Shown here: positions 27,820 to 37,199 of the stretch, piece by piece
Layout: each line of letters begins with the position of its first letter
Numbering within the stretch: position 1 is the stretch's first letter
Assembly: GCF_000219585.1 (NCBI RefSeq)
Contig: NC_015731.1
Coordinates: 2,480,001 to 2,544,000 of the forward strand
DNA length: 64,000 bases
DNA from: Nitrosomonas sp. Is79A3
Lineage (GTDB): Bacteria > Pseudomonadota > Gammaproteobacteria > Burkholderiales > Nitrosomonadaceae
Reading direction: 5' to 3'
Notes under the pieces: generated by a model
The model's database searches: none
What the model was told of the DNA's origin: nothing
The model's input: only the letters and a program-made list of their open reading frames with translations
Translations under genes and position numbers: made by a program

Positions 27820-28518
27820 ATGAAAATAATGAATGAAGCCACTTTAATTCTTGTCTGCAAAAAACCCGCTCCCGGTATCGGCAAACAAAGACTGGCAGCG
27901 AGTTTAGGCATTGAAATGACACAGAAAGTTGCCGATGCATTATTGGCTTGCGCGCTGGAAGATGCCTGTGATTGGCCAGGCCCGGTGGTGATTGCTCCCG
28001 CCAGTGTGGAGGATATTGAATGGGCGCGCGCTTTGTCAACATCGGTACCTTCCCCAGTGACAGTTGTCCCTCAGGTAGCAGGTAACCTGGGGCAACGCTT
28101 GAATGCGCTGGATCAAACATTGCGCGCACAGGGAATGGAACAACTGGTATTTATTGGCAGCGACTCCCCCGGGCTGGATATAGCAGATTATACCGCCACA
28201 CGCGCCGCATTGCAGCACGCAGATATAGTGTTGATCCCCGCGCTGGATGGTGGCGTTGTGCTGATGGCCAATCGTTATGCATGGCCGGATTTATCGGCTT
28301 TGCCGTGGAGTAGCGATCAACTGGGCGCCGCGCTCATTGATGCTTGCCGTACAGCAAGGCAATCTGTGAAAACCTTCGGACATGGCACCGATGTGGATGA
28401 AATGGAAGATCTTGTAAGATTAGTTTCTTTGCTGCAACGGGATTCACGACCGGCGCGTTGCGCATTGCTTGAACTGACAAAAAATATTCTTTTCACCTTA
28501 AAAATCGCCAATGCTTAA
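27820..28518 (+). CDS. DUF2064 / rSAM-associated transferase 1 (GT-A like)
   Basis: The 232-residue protein has a nucleotidyl/glycosyltransferase GT-A fold: CKKPAPGIGKQRLA at the start, the metal-binding stretch FIGSDSPGLD near residue 110, and LIPALDGGVVLMA. It matches the family named rSAM/selenodomain-associated transferase 1 (DUF2064). The substrate is unknown. It is the first gene of a five-gene operon, divergent from ovoA, and its stop overlaps the next start by 8 bases. An alternative ATG lies at 27829. Confidence 0.82.
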   Translation: MKIMNEATLILVCKKPAPGIGKQRLAASLGIEMTQKVADALLACALEDACDWPGPVVIAPASVEDIEWARALSTSVPSPVTVVPQVAGNLGQRLNALDQTLRAQGMEQLVFIGSDSPGLDIADYTATRAALQHADIVLIPALDGGVVLMANRYAWPDLSALPWSSDQLGAALIDACRTARQSVKTFGHGTDVDEMEDLVRLVSLLQRDSRPARCALLELTKNILFTLKIANA

Positions 28519-29200
28519 TTTTAGCGTCATTATCCCTTGTTTCCATGACGAGGAAAAACTGGCGTATTTACTCGCGCAATTGCAAAAATTACCGTACAGG
28601 CCTTGGGAAATCATCGTCGTGGATGCTGCCAACAGTGAATCGTGCGCAGAAATCTGCACGCAATTTCAGGCGCAGCGGATAGTCAGTGAACCGTGCCGCG
28701 GCCAGCAATTGCTGACCGGCGCGGCGCAGGCAAGAGGTGACATTTTGTGGTTTTTACATGCGGATGCGCAACTATCGACCGATCCATTGACAGCAATGAC
28801 AAAGGCGATTGCCCAAGGTGCAACCGGCGGTTATTTCCGTTTTCGCTTTGCCGCACCGCGCGCCTGGCCGGCGTTTATCCTGGAACCGATGGTTGCTTTG
28901 CGTTGCCGAATAGGGGTTCCGTATGGCGATCAGGGAATTTTCGTGGCGCGCCCGGTTTATCATCAAGTGGGCGGGCACGCGCCCTGGCCGCTGTTTGAAG
29001 AAGTGCCTTTGGTACGCGCTATGCGCCGGGTTGGCAAGTTTCTGCCGTTAACCGCGCCCATTTTTATCGATCCACGGCGCTGGCAGCGCGATGGCTGGTG
29101 GCGGCGAACCTGGCACAACCGCAAGCTGGCTTTGAATTTTATGTGCGGCGTCACACCGCAGGAATTGGCTTCACGTTATCATTCTAAAATTGGCTCTTGA
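28511..29200 (+). CDS. Glycosyltransferase 2, rSAM-associated transferase 2 type
   Basis: This 229-residue GT2 enzyme opens with FSVIIPCFHDEEKLAYLLAQ, then EIIVVDAANSE and the DxD-type motif LWFLHADAQL near residue 85. It ends with a short basic segment (WWRRTWHNRKLALNFM). It belongs to the small GT2 proteins called transferase 2, rSAM/selenodomain-associated, which occur with the DUF2064 family as here. It probably moves a sugar onto a small molecule or lipid; the acceptor is unknown. It overlaps its upstream neighbour by 8 bases. Confidence 0.82.
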   Translation: MLNFSVIIPCFHDEEKLAYLLAQLQKLPYRPWEIIVVDAANSESCAEICTQFQAQRIVSEPCRGQQLLTGAAQARGDILWFLHADAQLSTDPLTAMTKAIAQGATGGYFRFRFAAPRAWPAFILEPMVALRCRIGVPYGDQGIFVARPVYHQVGGHAPWPLFEEVPLVRAMRRVGKFLPLTAPIFIDPRRWQRDGWWRRTWHNRKLALNFMCGVTPQELASRYHSKIGS

Positions 29201-29239
29201 ATGACATAATGACGCTAATCCTCAAAAATAAGGAATACC

Positions 29240-30286
29240 ATGCAAGAGATTGTTCAAAAATATTATGGCGAAACACTGACGGGCAGTCAGGATTTGCAAA
29301 CCAACGCATGTTGCACGGATGCAGGTTTGCCACATTTTGTAAAACCATTGCTGGCGCGAGTGCACGCGGATGTGCAGACACGTTATTACGGCTGTGGCCT
29401 GGTTTTACCCGAATTACTGCAAGGTTTGACCATTCTTGATCTGGGTTGCGGCGCAGGGCGTGACGTTTTTGTGCTGTCTCAACTGGTGGGGGAAACAGGA
29501 CAGGTCATCGGCGTGGATATGACCGAAGAGCAACTGGCGATTGCGCGTCAACATGAAAAATATCACCAAAAGGCTTTTGGCTACAAACGCAGCAACGTCC
29601 GTTTCCTGCACGGTTATATTGAACGATTGCACGAGCTTGAATTAGCCGATGCCAGCGTGGATGTGATTGTTTCGAACTGCGTGATTAATCTGGCTCCGGA
29701 CAAAGCAGCGGTGCTGCGCGAAGCTTTCCGCGTTTTGAAGCCCGGCGGGGAACTGTATTTTTCCGATGTATACAGCGACCGCCGCATTCCGCTGGCATTG
29801 ACCCAGGATCCGGTACTGTATGGCGAATGCTTGAGCGGTGCACTATATTGGAATGATTTTCTGCAATTGTCACGCAAACACGGCTTCACTGATCCGCGCT
29901 TGGTTGACGACCGGCCCATTGACATCAGCAACCCGGAACTGGCGGAAAAAACCGGCAATATCGGTTTTTATTCGGCGACCTATCGCTTGTTCAAACTGCA
30001 TGATCTGGAACTGGCTTGTGAGGATCATGGGCAATCCGTTGTGTATCGCGGCACCATTCCGCATCATCGCCATGCGTTCCGGCTGGATAAGCACCATTTT
30101 ATCGAGACCGGCAGACAGTTTCCGGTGTGTGGCAATACTTGGCGCATGCTGCATGACACACGCTTTGTTAAACATTTTGATTTTTACGGTAACTTTGATC
30201 AGCACTTTGGCATTTTTCCGGGTTGTGGTATGGGGATTCCATTTGACGATGCGATCATGGGTGATCAGACAAGCGGGTGTTGTTGA
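29240..30286 (+). CDS. arsM: ArsM-type arsenite S-adenosylmethionine methyltransferase
   Basis: ArsM methylates trivalent arsenic. The 348-residue protein has the SAM motif LDLGCGAGRDVFVLS (residues 66-80) and the ArsM arsenic-binding cysteines: Cys24/25 (TNACCTDAG), Cys147 (VSNCVINL) and Cys197 (GECLSGAL). The 50-residue gap between the last two equals that between Cys174 and Cys224 of the algal CmArsM. The C-terminal domain (GNTWRMLHDTRFVKHF, HFGIF) also fits. AAGGAATACC serves as ribosome site. It sits 39 bases after the GT2 gene and is followed at once by a radical SAM gene. Confidence 0.88.
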   Translation: MQEIVQKYYGETLTGSQDLQTNACCTDAGLPHFVKPLLARVHADVQTRYYGCGLVLPELLQGLTILDLGCGAGRDVFVLSQLVGETGQVIGVDMTEEQLAIARQHEKYHQKAFGYKRSNVRFLHGYIERLHELELADASVDVIVSNCVINLAPDKAAVLREAFRVLKPGGELYFSDVYSDRRIPLALTQDPVLYGECLSGALYWNDFLQLSRKHGFTDPRLVDDRPIDISNPELAEKTGNIGFYSATYRLFKLHDLELACEDHGQSVVYRGTIPHHRHAFRLDKHHFIETGRQFPVCGNTWRMLHDTRFVKHFDFYGNFDQHFGIFPGCGMGIPFDDAIMGDQTSGCC

Positions 30287-30288
30287 AC

Positions 30289-31242
30289 ATGAATGCTAAT
30301 GTCTTACCACCACCCGCATCGACTGAACATCGTTCGCGTTCCAAGCTGTGGTATGTCACGCCCGATGACAAGCCGCGCGGCTTTATTCGTTCACATGCCT
30401 TAGAAGAACTCTGGTTTCATACCGGTACCGCTTGTAATCTGGCTTGTCCTTTTTGTCTGGAAGGCTCCAAACCCGGCGACGACCGCTTGCAATTGATGCG
30501 TTTTGACGACGCCAGACCATTTATCGACGAAGCGTTGACACTGGGTGTCAAACAATTCTCTTTTACCGGCGGAGAGCCTTTTATTAACAAAGACTTGATC
30601 CACATTCTGGATTACGCGCTCCAGCACCGCCCCTGCATGGTGCTGACCAATGCCACGGAACCATTGATTAAACGCTTGTCACAATTAAAGCCGCTGCGTG
30701 AGCGGTCGAACGCTGTGCATTTTCGCGTTAGCCTGGATCATTTCTCAGCGGAACAGCATGACAAGAACCGGGGCGAAGGCATGTTTTCAATGGCGTTGGA
30801 TGGACTCTGCGCATTGCATGACATGGGATTCAGTGTATCGGTAGCCAACCAAACCATCCCAGGTTTACCTGCCCATAAAGTCGCCAAATGTTTTGCGGAA
30901 GTTTTTCGCGGCGCAGGATTGCCGGAAAATCTGCCGCGCATCGAGTTTCCTGAATTCCATCCGCCCGGTATCACAGTCACCGCACCGCAAATTACGCACA
31001 GTTGCATGGTCGATTATCAGACCGAATCCACACGCCGTGAATTTATGTGCGCATTCAGCCGCATGGTTGTCAAGAGTGAAGGCAAATGCAGAGTCTATGC
31101 GTGTACGTTGGTGGATGATGACGCCGATTATGTGCTCGGCACAACACTGGCCGCAAGTCTAAAAATTCCGGTCAGTATGAAACATCATCGTTGTTATAGC
31201 TGTTTCCAGTATGGCGCTTCGTGCAGTGAAATGAAGCGATAG
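30289..31242 (+). CDS. Radical SAM enzyme of the ArsM operon
   Basis: The cluster motif CNLACPFC gives Cys49, Cys53 and Cys56 (CxxxCxxC), with the SAM-contact GGEPF near residue 90. The C-terminal third holds seven or so further cysteines (C.VDY, C.FSR, CRVYAC, CYSCFQYGASC), so a second iron-sulfur cluster of SPASM or twitch type is likely. The 317-residue protein is not the known ArsS in full, which has a different Cys-rich tail. Its place directly after arsM and beside the two rSAM-associated transferases suggests it modifies a methylated arsenical or a linked natural product. A GTG at 30277 is an alternative start, overlapping arsM. Confidence 0.8.
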   Translation: MNANVLPPPASTEHRSRSKLWYVTPDDKPRGFIRSHALEELWFHTGTACNLACPFCLEGSKPGDDRLQLMRFDDARPFIDEALTLGVKQFSFTGGEPFINKDLIHILDYALQHRPCMVLTNATEPLIKRLSQLKPLRERSNAVHFRVSLDHFSAEQHDKNRGEGMFSMALDGLCALHDMGFSVSVANQTIPGLPAHKVAKCFAEVFRGAGLPENLPRIEFPEFHPPGITVTAPQITHSCMVDYQTESTRREFMCAFSRMVVKSEGKCRVYACTLVDDDADYVLGTTLAASLKIPVSMKHHRCYSCFQYGASCSEMKR

Positions 31243-31244
31243 CC

Positions 31245-33395
31245 ATGAAACGCCGCTGGGGGCTACTGATACTGCTCGGCTTGTTAGCCGGGTTGTTTTT
31301 CAGTTTTGACTTAGGGCGCTTTTTCACGCTGGAAGCGCTCAAAGACCAGCATGAAGCATTACAACAAGCCTACCGGGCAGAGCCGTTTCTTGTGACCGGT
31401 ATTTTCGCAGCAATCTATATCGTGATGGCTGCGTTATCATTCCCCGGCGCAACCCTAATGACGCTGGCCGGTGGCGCGATATTCGGATTCTGGACCGGCG
31501 TGCCGGTGGTATTGGTATCGGCTACGATTGGTGCCACACTGGCGTTCTGGACTGCGCGCTATGTATTGCGCGATGCCGTGCAGCACCGCTTTGGCGATCG
31601 CCTGGATACCATCAACAAAGGCCTTGAGCGGGATGGCGTTTTTTGTTTGTTTTCCTTGCGCCTGGTGCCTGTTTTTCCATTCTTTCTCATCAATTTGCTG
31701 ATGGGATTGACCGCCATTCGCAGCACTACTTTCTTCTGGGTCAGCCTGGTTGGCATGTTCGCCGGAACCGCCGCCTATGTGAATGCGGGCACACAGTTGG
31801 CAGCGATCACACACTTATCAGATGTCATGTCTCCGGCATTGATTATTTCATTGATTGTGTTGGCGCTCTTTCCGTGGCTGGCCCGCTGGGGCATCGGGCT
31901 GGCAAGAACCCGCCGCTTATATGCGCGCTGGACCAAACCGCGCCAATTTGACCGCAATCTGATCGTGATCGGCGCCGGTTCTGCCGGATTGGTGAGCGCG
32001 TATATTGCAGCGGCAACGCGCGCCAAAGTAACCTTGATTGAAAGCCACAAGATGGGAGGCGATTGCCTCAATTACGGGTGTGTACCGTCCAAAGCATTGA
32101 TCCGTACCGCCACTTTTTTGCAACAGGCAAAAAACGCCACATCACTGGGTATTGCACAGACCACTGTTCGGTATGATTTTTCGGATGTCATGGCACGTGT
32201 CCAGCGCGTGATCAAAACAATCGAACCGCACGATTCGGTAGAACGTTATACCCAATTGGGTGTAGAAGTGTTGCGAGGAAAAGCGAAAATGACTTCGCCC
32301 TGGTCGGTGGAAGTCAATGGACAAACACTCTCCACGCGCGCCATCGTCATCGCGACCGGTGCGCGCCCGGCGATTCCAGAAATCTCGGGACTGGAATCGG
32401 TGCGCTATTACACTTCCGATACCCTTTGGTCGCTGACTGAACGGCCGGAGCGCTTGATTGTGCTGGGCGGCGGACCGATCGGCTGCGAATTGGCACAAGC
32501 ATTTTCCCGGCTAGACTGCCAAGTGACACAGGTCGTGCGAAGTGATTGTTTGCCGCGCGAAGATGCGGATGCTGTAGCGCTGATTAAAGCAGCATTGCAA
32601 GCAGATGGCGTAACCTTGCTGACGCAAACCGAAGCGCTACGCTGTGAGAAAGAAGGCGATGCGCAATATTTGACGGTGCGCGGCACTGACGGCAAAGAAT
32701 TCAAACTGCCGTTTGATGCGCTGTTATGCGCCACCGGCCGGATACCTCGCACAGAAGGTTTTGGATTAGAGGAATTGGGTATCCCGGTTTCACCACTACG
32801 CACCATTGAAACCAATGCCTGGTTACAAACCATTTATCCCAACATCTATGCCTGCGGCGATGTTGCCGGACCCTATCAATTCACCCACACGGCCGCGCAC
32901 CAGGCGTGGCATGCCTCGGTCAATGCCCTTTTTGGCACTCTCAAACGTTTCAAAGTGGACTATTCAGTGATTTCGTGGACGACATTCACCGACCCGGAAG
33001 TTGCGCGGGTAGGATTGTCGGAAAATGAAGCCAAAGCACGCAATATCGCCTTCGAAGTAACGCGTTTTAATCTGAGTGATCTGGATCGCGCGATTACCGA
33101 CGAAGCGGCGCAGGGCTTTGTCAAAGTGCTGACGGTGCCGGGTAAGGATCGTATTCTGGGCGTCAGCATAGCCGGCGCCCACGCCAGCGATTTACTCGCT
33201 GAATTTGTACTCGCCATGAAGCATGGCTTGGGCCTAAACAAAATTCTAGGCACCATGCATACCTATCCCACCTGGTCAGAAGCTAATAAATATGCAGCGG
33301 GAGAATGGAAACGCGCGCATGCGCCACAACTACTGCTTAAGTGGGTGGAGAAATATCATGCTAAGAAGCGAGGGAGAGAGAGTGCAGCTGATTAA
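31245..33395 (+). CDS. TVP38/TMEM64 membrane domain fused to mercuric reductase-like flavoprotein
   Basis: Residues 1-225 or so are a TVP38/TMEM64 (DedA-like) integral membrane domain with GATLMTLAGGAIFG and FSLRLVPVFPFFLINLLMG. Residues 235-716 are a class I pyridine nucleotide-disulfide oxidoreductase: FAD motif VIGAGSAGLVSA, redox pair Cys274/Cys279 (GGDCLNYGCVPSK), NAD motif VLGGGPIGCELAQAF, YACGDVAGP, and the dimerization domain. It lacks the extra C-terminal Cys pair and N-terminal metal-binding domain of MerA. Such fusions exist elsewhere, with unknown substrate. It starts 2 bases after the radical SAM stop, so it belongs to the arsM operon and may reduce a thiol, arsenical or quinone at the membrane. 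Confidence 0.88.
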   Translation: MKRRWGLLILLGLLAGLFFSFDLGRFFTLEALKDQHEALQQAYRAEPFLVTGIFAAIYIVMAALSFPGATLMTLAGGAIFGFWTGVPVVLVSATIGATLAFWTARYVLRDAVQHRFGDRLDTINKGLERDGVFCLFSLRLVPVFPFFLINLLMGLTAIRSTTFFWVSLVGMFAGTAAYVNAGTQLAAITHLSDVMSPALIISLIVLALFPWLARWGIGLARTRRLYARWTKPRQFDRNLIVIGAGSAGLVSAYIAAATRAKVTLIESHKMGGDCLNYGCVPSKALIRTATFLQQAKNATSLGIAQTTVRYDFSDVMARVQRVIKTIEPHDSVERYTQLGVEVLRGKAKMTSPWSVEVNGQTLSTRAIVIATGARPAIPEISGLESVRYYTSDTLWSLTERPERLIVLGGGPIGCELAQAFSRLDCQVTQVVRSDCLPREDADAVALIKAALQADGVTLLTQTEALRCEKEGDAQYLTVRGTDGKEFKLPFDALLCATGRIPRTEGFGLEELGIPVSPLRTIETNAWLQTIYPNIYACGDVAGPYQFTHTAAHQAWHASVNALFGTLKRFKVDYSVISWTTFTDPEVARVGLSENEAKARNIAFEVTRFNLSDLDRAITDEAAQGFVKVLTVPGKDRILGVSIAGAHASDLLAEFVLAMKHGLGLNKILGTMHTYPTWSEANKYAAGEWKRAHAPQLLLKWVEKYHAKKRGRESAAD

Positions 33396-33639
33396 GGAAT
33401 GGCGATTTCGAGGCATACATATATTGATGAGTGAAAATTCTTTATTTGGGATCTGGTGCCTTGTTTTCTGGTCTACCTACCCGGGCAGCACTGGCACAGC
33501 AAACCCCGTCACCCCTGAGTGCTCATATCGGCAGGCACGCACTATTTGCCTGCCGCATCTACAGCAGGCGGCGCACAATAGCTGCGCTGGGCGCTCGCAG
33601 ACTGATTTTTGGCGGCAGCACCGCCCCCAGTGTTTGCAT
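33396..33639. other. Boundary between the arsM operon and the STAND gene
   Basis: About 245 bases separate two convergent genes. An open frame starting at 33431 (MKILYLGSGALF) reads like the first strand of a nucleotide-binding fold, but it soon turns into Arg/Ala-rich sequence and runs into the stop of the next gene. It may be a remnant at the edge of an insertion. Confidence 0.35.
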
Positions 33640-36600
33640 CTAGCGTGAAAGTACGCGCAAGACTTTGGCGCGCAGTGTGACGATAAAGTGATTGACAAAG
33701 CCGCGTTGTTGCGCCAGATCGAGCAGCGCCTGCGCTTGGGCATGGTAAAACACCGGATTGCGGCTGCCATTATTAATTTTTCCCATGAGCAAAATACTGG
33801 CCGCCTCTAGCTGGCCCAATTGGCTCAGCACGTCGGCACGGATGGCATCGGTGTGGTCATCGCAACAACGGCGCTGAGCTGCCAGATCAAGTATCGTCAA
33901 CGCGCCTTGCGTATTGCCTGCCCTCAGCCGGGATTTGGCTTCGTCGTTGAAATAGATCGGGTTTAGGCTGCCGCCATTGATTTTTTCCATGCGCACAGCG
34001 CCTGCAGCGTCTGCCTGCCCGCTGCTTTGCAACGCGCTGCTGCGGATCGCAGCCGTCACGTCATCGAAGCAATTGCGCTTTTGCGCTAAATCGAGTATCT
34101 GCAATGCGCCTCGCGCGTCGTTCGCGTTGAGGCGAGCTTTGGCTTCGTCGTTGTAAAACGCAGCATGCAAACTGCCGTCATTTATTCTCTCCATGCGCAA
34201 CTGGCTCGCCATTGCGTGTTCACCCAAACGCATCAGACAATTGAGCTGCACGGAAATCACAAAATCATCAATTGCTTGCGGGTAGTCTTGCGCCAATACC
34301 GCCAGCCGCAGCAGAAACGCTTTGGCTCCATCTTCGCCTTGGGCCAGTAGGCATTTGCCTAAATTGGCCCAACTTTGTGGAAAACTGGCCGACCATTGAC
34401 AGGCTTGCTCAAAACTAAGCAAGGCATTGGCGCTTGCCCAGCCTTCTTCCTTGGCCCAGCATTCACCCAAAAAGCGCCAAGCCTTGGGTTCATCCGGGGC
34501 TAACTTGACCCAATATTGCAGTACTTTGCGTTGTTCGATGATTGGTGCGCGGTTCTTGAATAAATGTTCATACAATTTGGTGATGCGCGCTACGGCCCAA
34601 CCCTCATTGCCGCCAAGCAAATCAATCGCAATCTCATGTACCCGATCCCCTTGCGCGCCAGCCGTCAAGTGGAAAAACGCTTGCAAGGCCCGCTCGATGT
34701 TCACAGAAGATGTACGCTTGCTTCCGCCTAGCTGCTTAAGCCAGCAGCTTGCCACCACCACATGCAAATGCTGCGCCAGCGTGATTTGTTGTGGCGACAC
34801 CTTGAGAGAAAATTCGGCCTGGCCAGCATCATCCGTCGATTGGTAGCCCAAACCGAAGCGCAGCCAATCGGCGATGAAGCCGTGCAGATAAAACAGCGTA
34901 CCATTGCTGCCAGAGGCCAGCAAACAACGGCGGTGAATTCCATCCCAGGCCCCAGGCAAGCGCAATTCGTTTTCCAGCCCATCGGCATGGTCATGCGGAA
35001 TCGCGACCCGGTACAATGCCAAAGCTTGTAGCATTTGCCGCTCTGCCGGGTTAAGCACTTTGTTGAACAAATCGCCCAGTAAGGCGGTTTCGATATTGTC
35101 TTTAATCTCTTGCTGTTCTAAAACTGTGATCGGAGTGCTTCTTGTCGCACGGCCAATTTCGATCAAAAACGACAAGGCCAGCGGATGCGCCTGCTTGCCG
35201 CCGCCACCGCCCAGCCAGCCATAAACGCGCTTCAACTGGTCGCCGCGCAAAGTCCAATCCGCAGCCATGCCTTCTGGTGCGGCATCGGCCAGCGCTTGGC
35301 CCAGCGCTTCTTTATCCAGACCCAGGATTTCACATTCCACCCCGTCCGCGCCCAACAGACCCCTAGGCGGGCGCTCGCGCAGCTCCAGCACTATCGGCCA
35401 TGTTTTGCCATATGCGCGCTGCAAACCGAGCAGCAATTTGCGCACTTCCTGCGAACGAAAACCCTTGGCGTCGAGCAGCACATGCGCCCTGTCCAACCAC
35501 AGCCACGCGGTGCGTGGTGCGGGGTAGCGCTGCTTGAATTGATTGGCGATGCTGTCGATATCACCAGTAGGTGCCAGTGGGAATTCGGCAGTTTCGCCTA
35601 GTGCCAAGGCAAATTGGCGGAACAGGCTGTCGGCATTCATGCCTGGCTCGGCCTGAATCCTCACTGCCTCGCCCAGCAGCGGCGCTTGCTTGGCCAAGCC
35701 TTCGATAAACCAGGTTTTGCCATTGCCGCGCATGCCATACACCAGTAGCACCGGGTATTGCCGCAATTTGACGGCGGTGGTTTTGAGCAATTGCTCGCGG
35801 CCATACAGCTTGCCTTGCGTGGGCAAGCTGGCGGCGGGGGCGCTCACGGTGGTGCTTTTGGCGGTTGGCTCAGGTGTGGTCATGGGCGCAATTTCGGCTT
35901 CGTACGCAAGCTCGGGTGCGGCCACGGGCGGCGGCACTGCCGCAAGGTTTTGCAGCAAAGCATTGGGCAGTGCAAACGGCCAAATAGCTTTCGGCGCATG
36001 GGTAGGCACAGGCGCTATCATCCAGCCAGTTTTGTCATAGCGATGCAAATGCACTTCACTCTTGCCCGTGGTCAAATCCAAGCGCACTAAATTCATCCCA
36101 AACTCTTGCGCTTGCGCCGCACCTATTGCGCCAGCAGCCACCGTGACGCAGGTGCTCGGTTCCACCCACGTATTATGCGCATGGCCGTGCAGGAAAAAAT
36201 GAAAATCGCTCGCCAGACGCTTGGTCAGGGTGGTGCGTTCGGTTTGGTTAAGATTGTCTATCGGGTGGTGCATCAAAGCGATGCGCAGGGTGGCATTGTT
36301 CAGCGCAGTCTTAGCGGCATTGAGTTGCCATTCTGCCGCTAGCCATAGCTTGCGGTCATCTTCATCAGCCGCGCACGACCAAGCGGAATTCAAGCCGGCG
36401 ATGCCAACTGGTACACCCGCCACGTCCAGCACAGTTGCGTAGCAGATGCGGTCATTCTCGTCATGTTGATGCGGCAAATACTCTTTGACGAATTTGCCGT
36501 AATCTGCCAAGCGTTTGATATTGTTTTGAAACTCCAATTGCCTATCATTGAAACGTTCATTGATTGCGTCCACGTGCTTGCTTGAATCTTCGGTTTTCTT

Positions 36601-36951
36601 ATACAGCGACTCCTGCGCATCACGATCGATGCAGCTACGGTCAATATCATGATTTCCAGGCACCACAAACAAGCGCTGTTTTGCCATCCGCACGCCATCT
36701 TTGCCGCAAACTTGCAACAAATTATCAAAGAATTCTTTTGCCTCTGCATATTGTTCAAGTAAGGGTGCATGGGGCAATTCGCCAAAGGCGATATCGCCAG
36801 TGCAGAAAATCAAATCTGGGCGTAAATGCGGTTCATCCTCGAAGCACTGTTTCAAATACGTCAGCAACGCGGCATGTGAATGCCCATCGCGCCATTTCAA
36901 CTTGGGGAAAAAATGGATGTCAGAAAGATGCAACCAAATCAATTGGCTCAT
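33640..36951 (-). CDS. Metallophosphoesterase-STAND-like ATPase-repeat protein, candidate anti-phage effector
   Basis: This 1103-residue protein has three parts. Residues 1-310 are a calcineurin-like phosphoesterase with all metal ligands: Asp11 and His13, Asp53 (TGDIAFG), GNHD 99-102, His228/229, and GHAH 256-259. A Pro/Ala-rich linker (about 314-380) leads to an ATPase of STAND/NACHT kind: P-loop GMRGNGKT (406-413) and Walker B LWLDRAH (484-490). The last 400 residues are helical repeats, TPR-like, ending with three units of about 68 residues marked by RMEKING.S. Sensor-ATPase-effector layouts of this kind occur in bacterial immunity (for example Avs), where the N-terminal domain attacks nucleic acid or nucleotides. 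The role is inferred. hicBA lies downstream in the same patch. Confidence 0.8.
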   Translation of the reverse strand: MSQLIWLHLSDIHFFPKLKWRDGHSHAALLTYLKQCFEDEPHLRPDLIFCTGDIAFGELPHAPLLEQYAEAKEFFDNLLQVCGKDGVRMAKQRLFVVPGNHDIDRSCIDRDAQESLYKKTEDSSKHVDAINERFNDRQLEFQNNIKRLADYGKFVKEYLPHQHDENDRICYATVLDVAGVPVGIAGLNSAWSCAADEDDRKLWLAAEWQLNAAKTALNNATLRIALMHHPIDNLNQTERTTLTKRLASDFHFFLHGHAHNTWVEPSTCVTVAAGAIGAAQAQEFGMNLVRLDLTTGKSEVHLHRYDKTGWMIAPVPTHAPKAIWPFALPNALLQNLAAVPPPVAAPELAYEAEIAPMTTPEPTAKSTTVSAPAASLPTQGKLYGREQLLKTTAVKLRQYPVLLVYGMRGNGKTWFIEGLAKQAPLLGEAVRIQAEPGMNADSLFRQFALALGETAEFPLAPTGDIDSIANQFKQRYPAPRTAWLWLDRAHVLLDAKGFRSQEVRKLLLGLQRAYGKTWPIVLELRERPPRGLLGADGVECEILGLDKEALGQALADAAPEGMAADWTLRGDQLKRVYGWLGGGGGKQAHPLALSFLIEIGRATRSTPITVLEQQEIKDNIETALLGDLFNKVLNPAERQMLQALALYRVAIPHDHADGLENELRLPGAWDGIHRRCLLASGSNGTLFYLHGFIADWLRFGLGYQSTDDAGQAEFSLKVSPQQITLAQHLHVVVASCWLKQLGGSKRTSSVNIERALQAFFHLTAGAQGDRVHEIAIDLLGGNEGWAVARITKLYEHLFKNRAPIIEQRKVLQYWVKLAPDEPKAWRFLGECWAKEEGWASANALLSFEQACQWSASFPQSWANLGKCLLAQGEDGAKAFLLRLAVLAQDYPQAIDDFVISVQLNCLMRLGEHAMASQLRMERINDGSLHAAFYNDEAKARLNANDARGALQILDLAQKRNCFDDVTAAIRSSALQSSGQADAAGAVRMEKINGGSLNPIYFNDEAKSRLRAGNTQGALTILDLAAQRRCCDDHTDAIRADVLSQLGQLEAASILLMGKINNGSRNPVFYHAQAQALLDLAQQRGFVNHFIVTLRAKVLRVLSR

Positions 36952-37199
36952 AGGGGGTCGATGCTCGCTGTGTACGGTGAATTATTTCGTTCAGGCAACC
37001 GCCAGTATCGTGCAAGCAATTAACCGGGTCAACCGCAATCTAAAAAAGCTGGGTGCAAGTTTTAAAAAAACGGGGGAAATGGTGTCAGTCTATAACTAAT
37101 AATCCCTATTCAAGCAGCATGCCCCCTTTCAGGCGCATGCCTTTGCGCCGATCGGCGGCGAGTAACAAAAAATACAAATCCGTTTTGCCATATGGAAAA
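36952..37199. other. Gene-poor spacer between the STAND gene and hicA
   Basis: No complete gene is seen. A minus-strand stretch at about 37104-37165 reads GMRLKGGMLLE before a stop, and a related-looking end (GMYSKEGMLPFK) occurs at about 37716-37780 on the other side of hicBA. They may be the ends of a gene duplicated or split around the toxin-antitoxin insertion. Confidence 0.3.

Noticed and set aside
33431-33643. Open frame MKILYLGSGALF..., like a Rossmann start
   Set aside because: Only the first dozen residues look protein-like; it overlaps the stop of the STAND gene and ends without a fold. Kept only as a possible remnant in the intergenic note.
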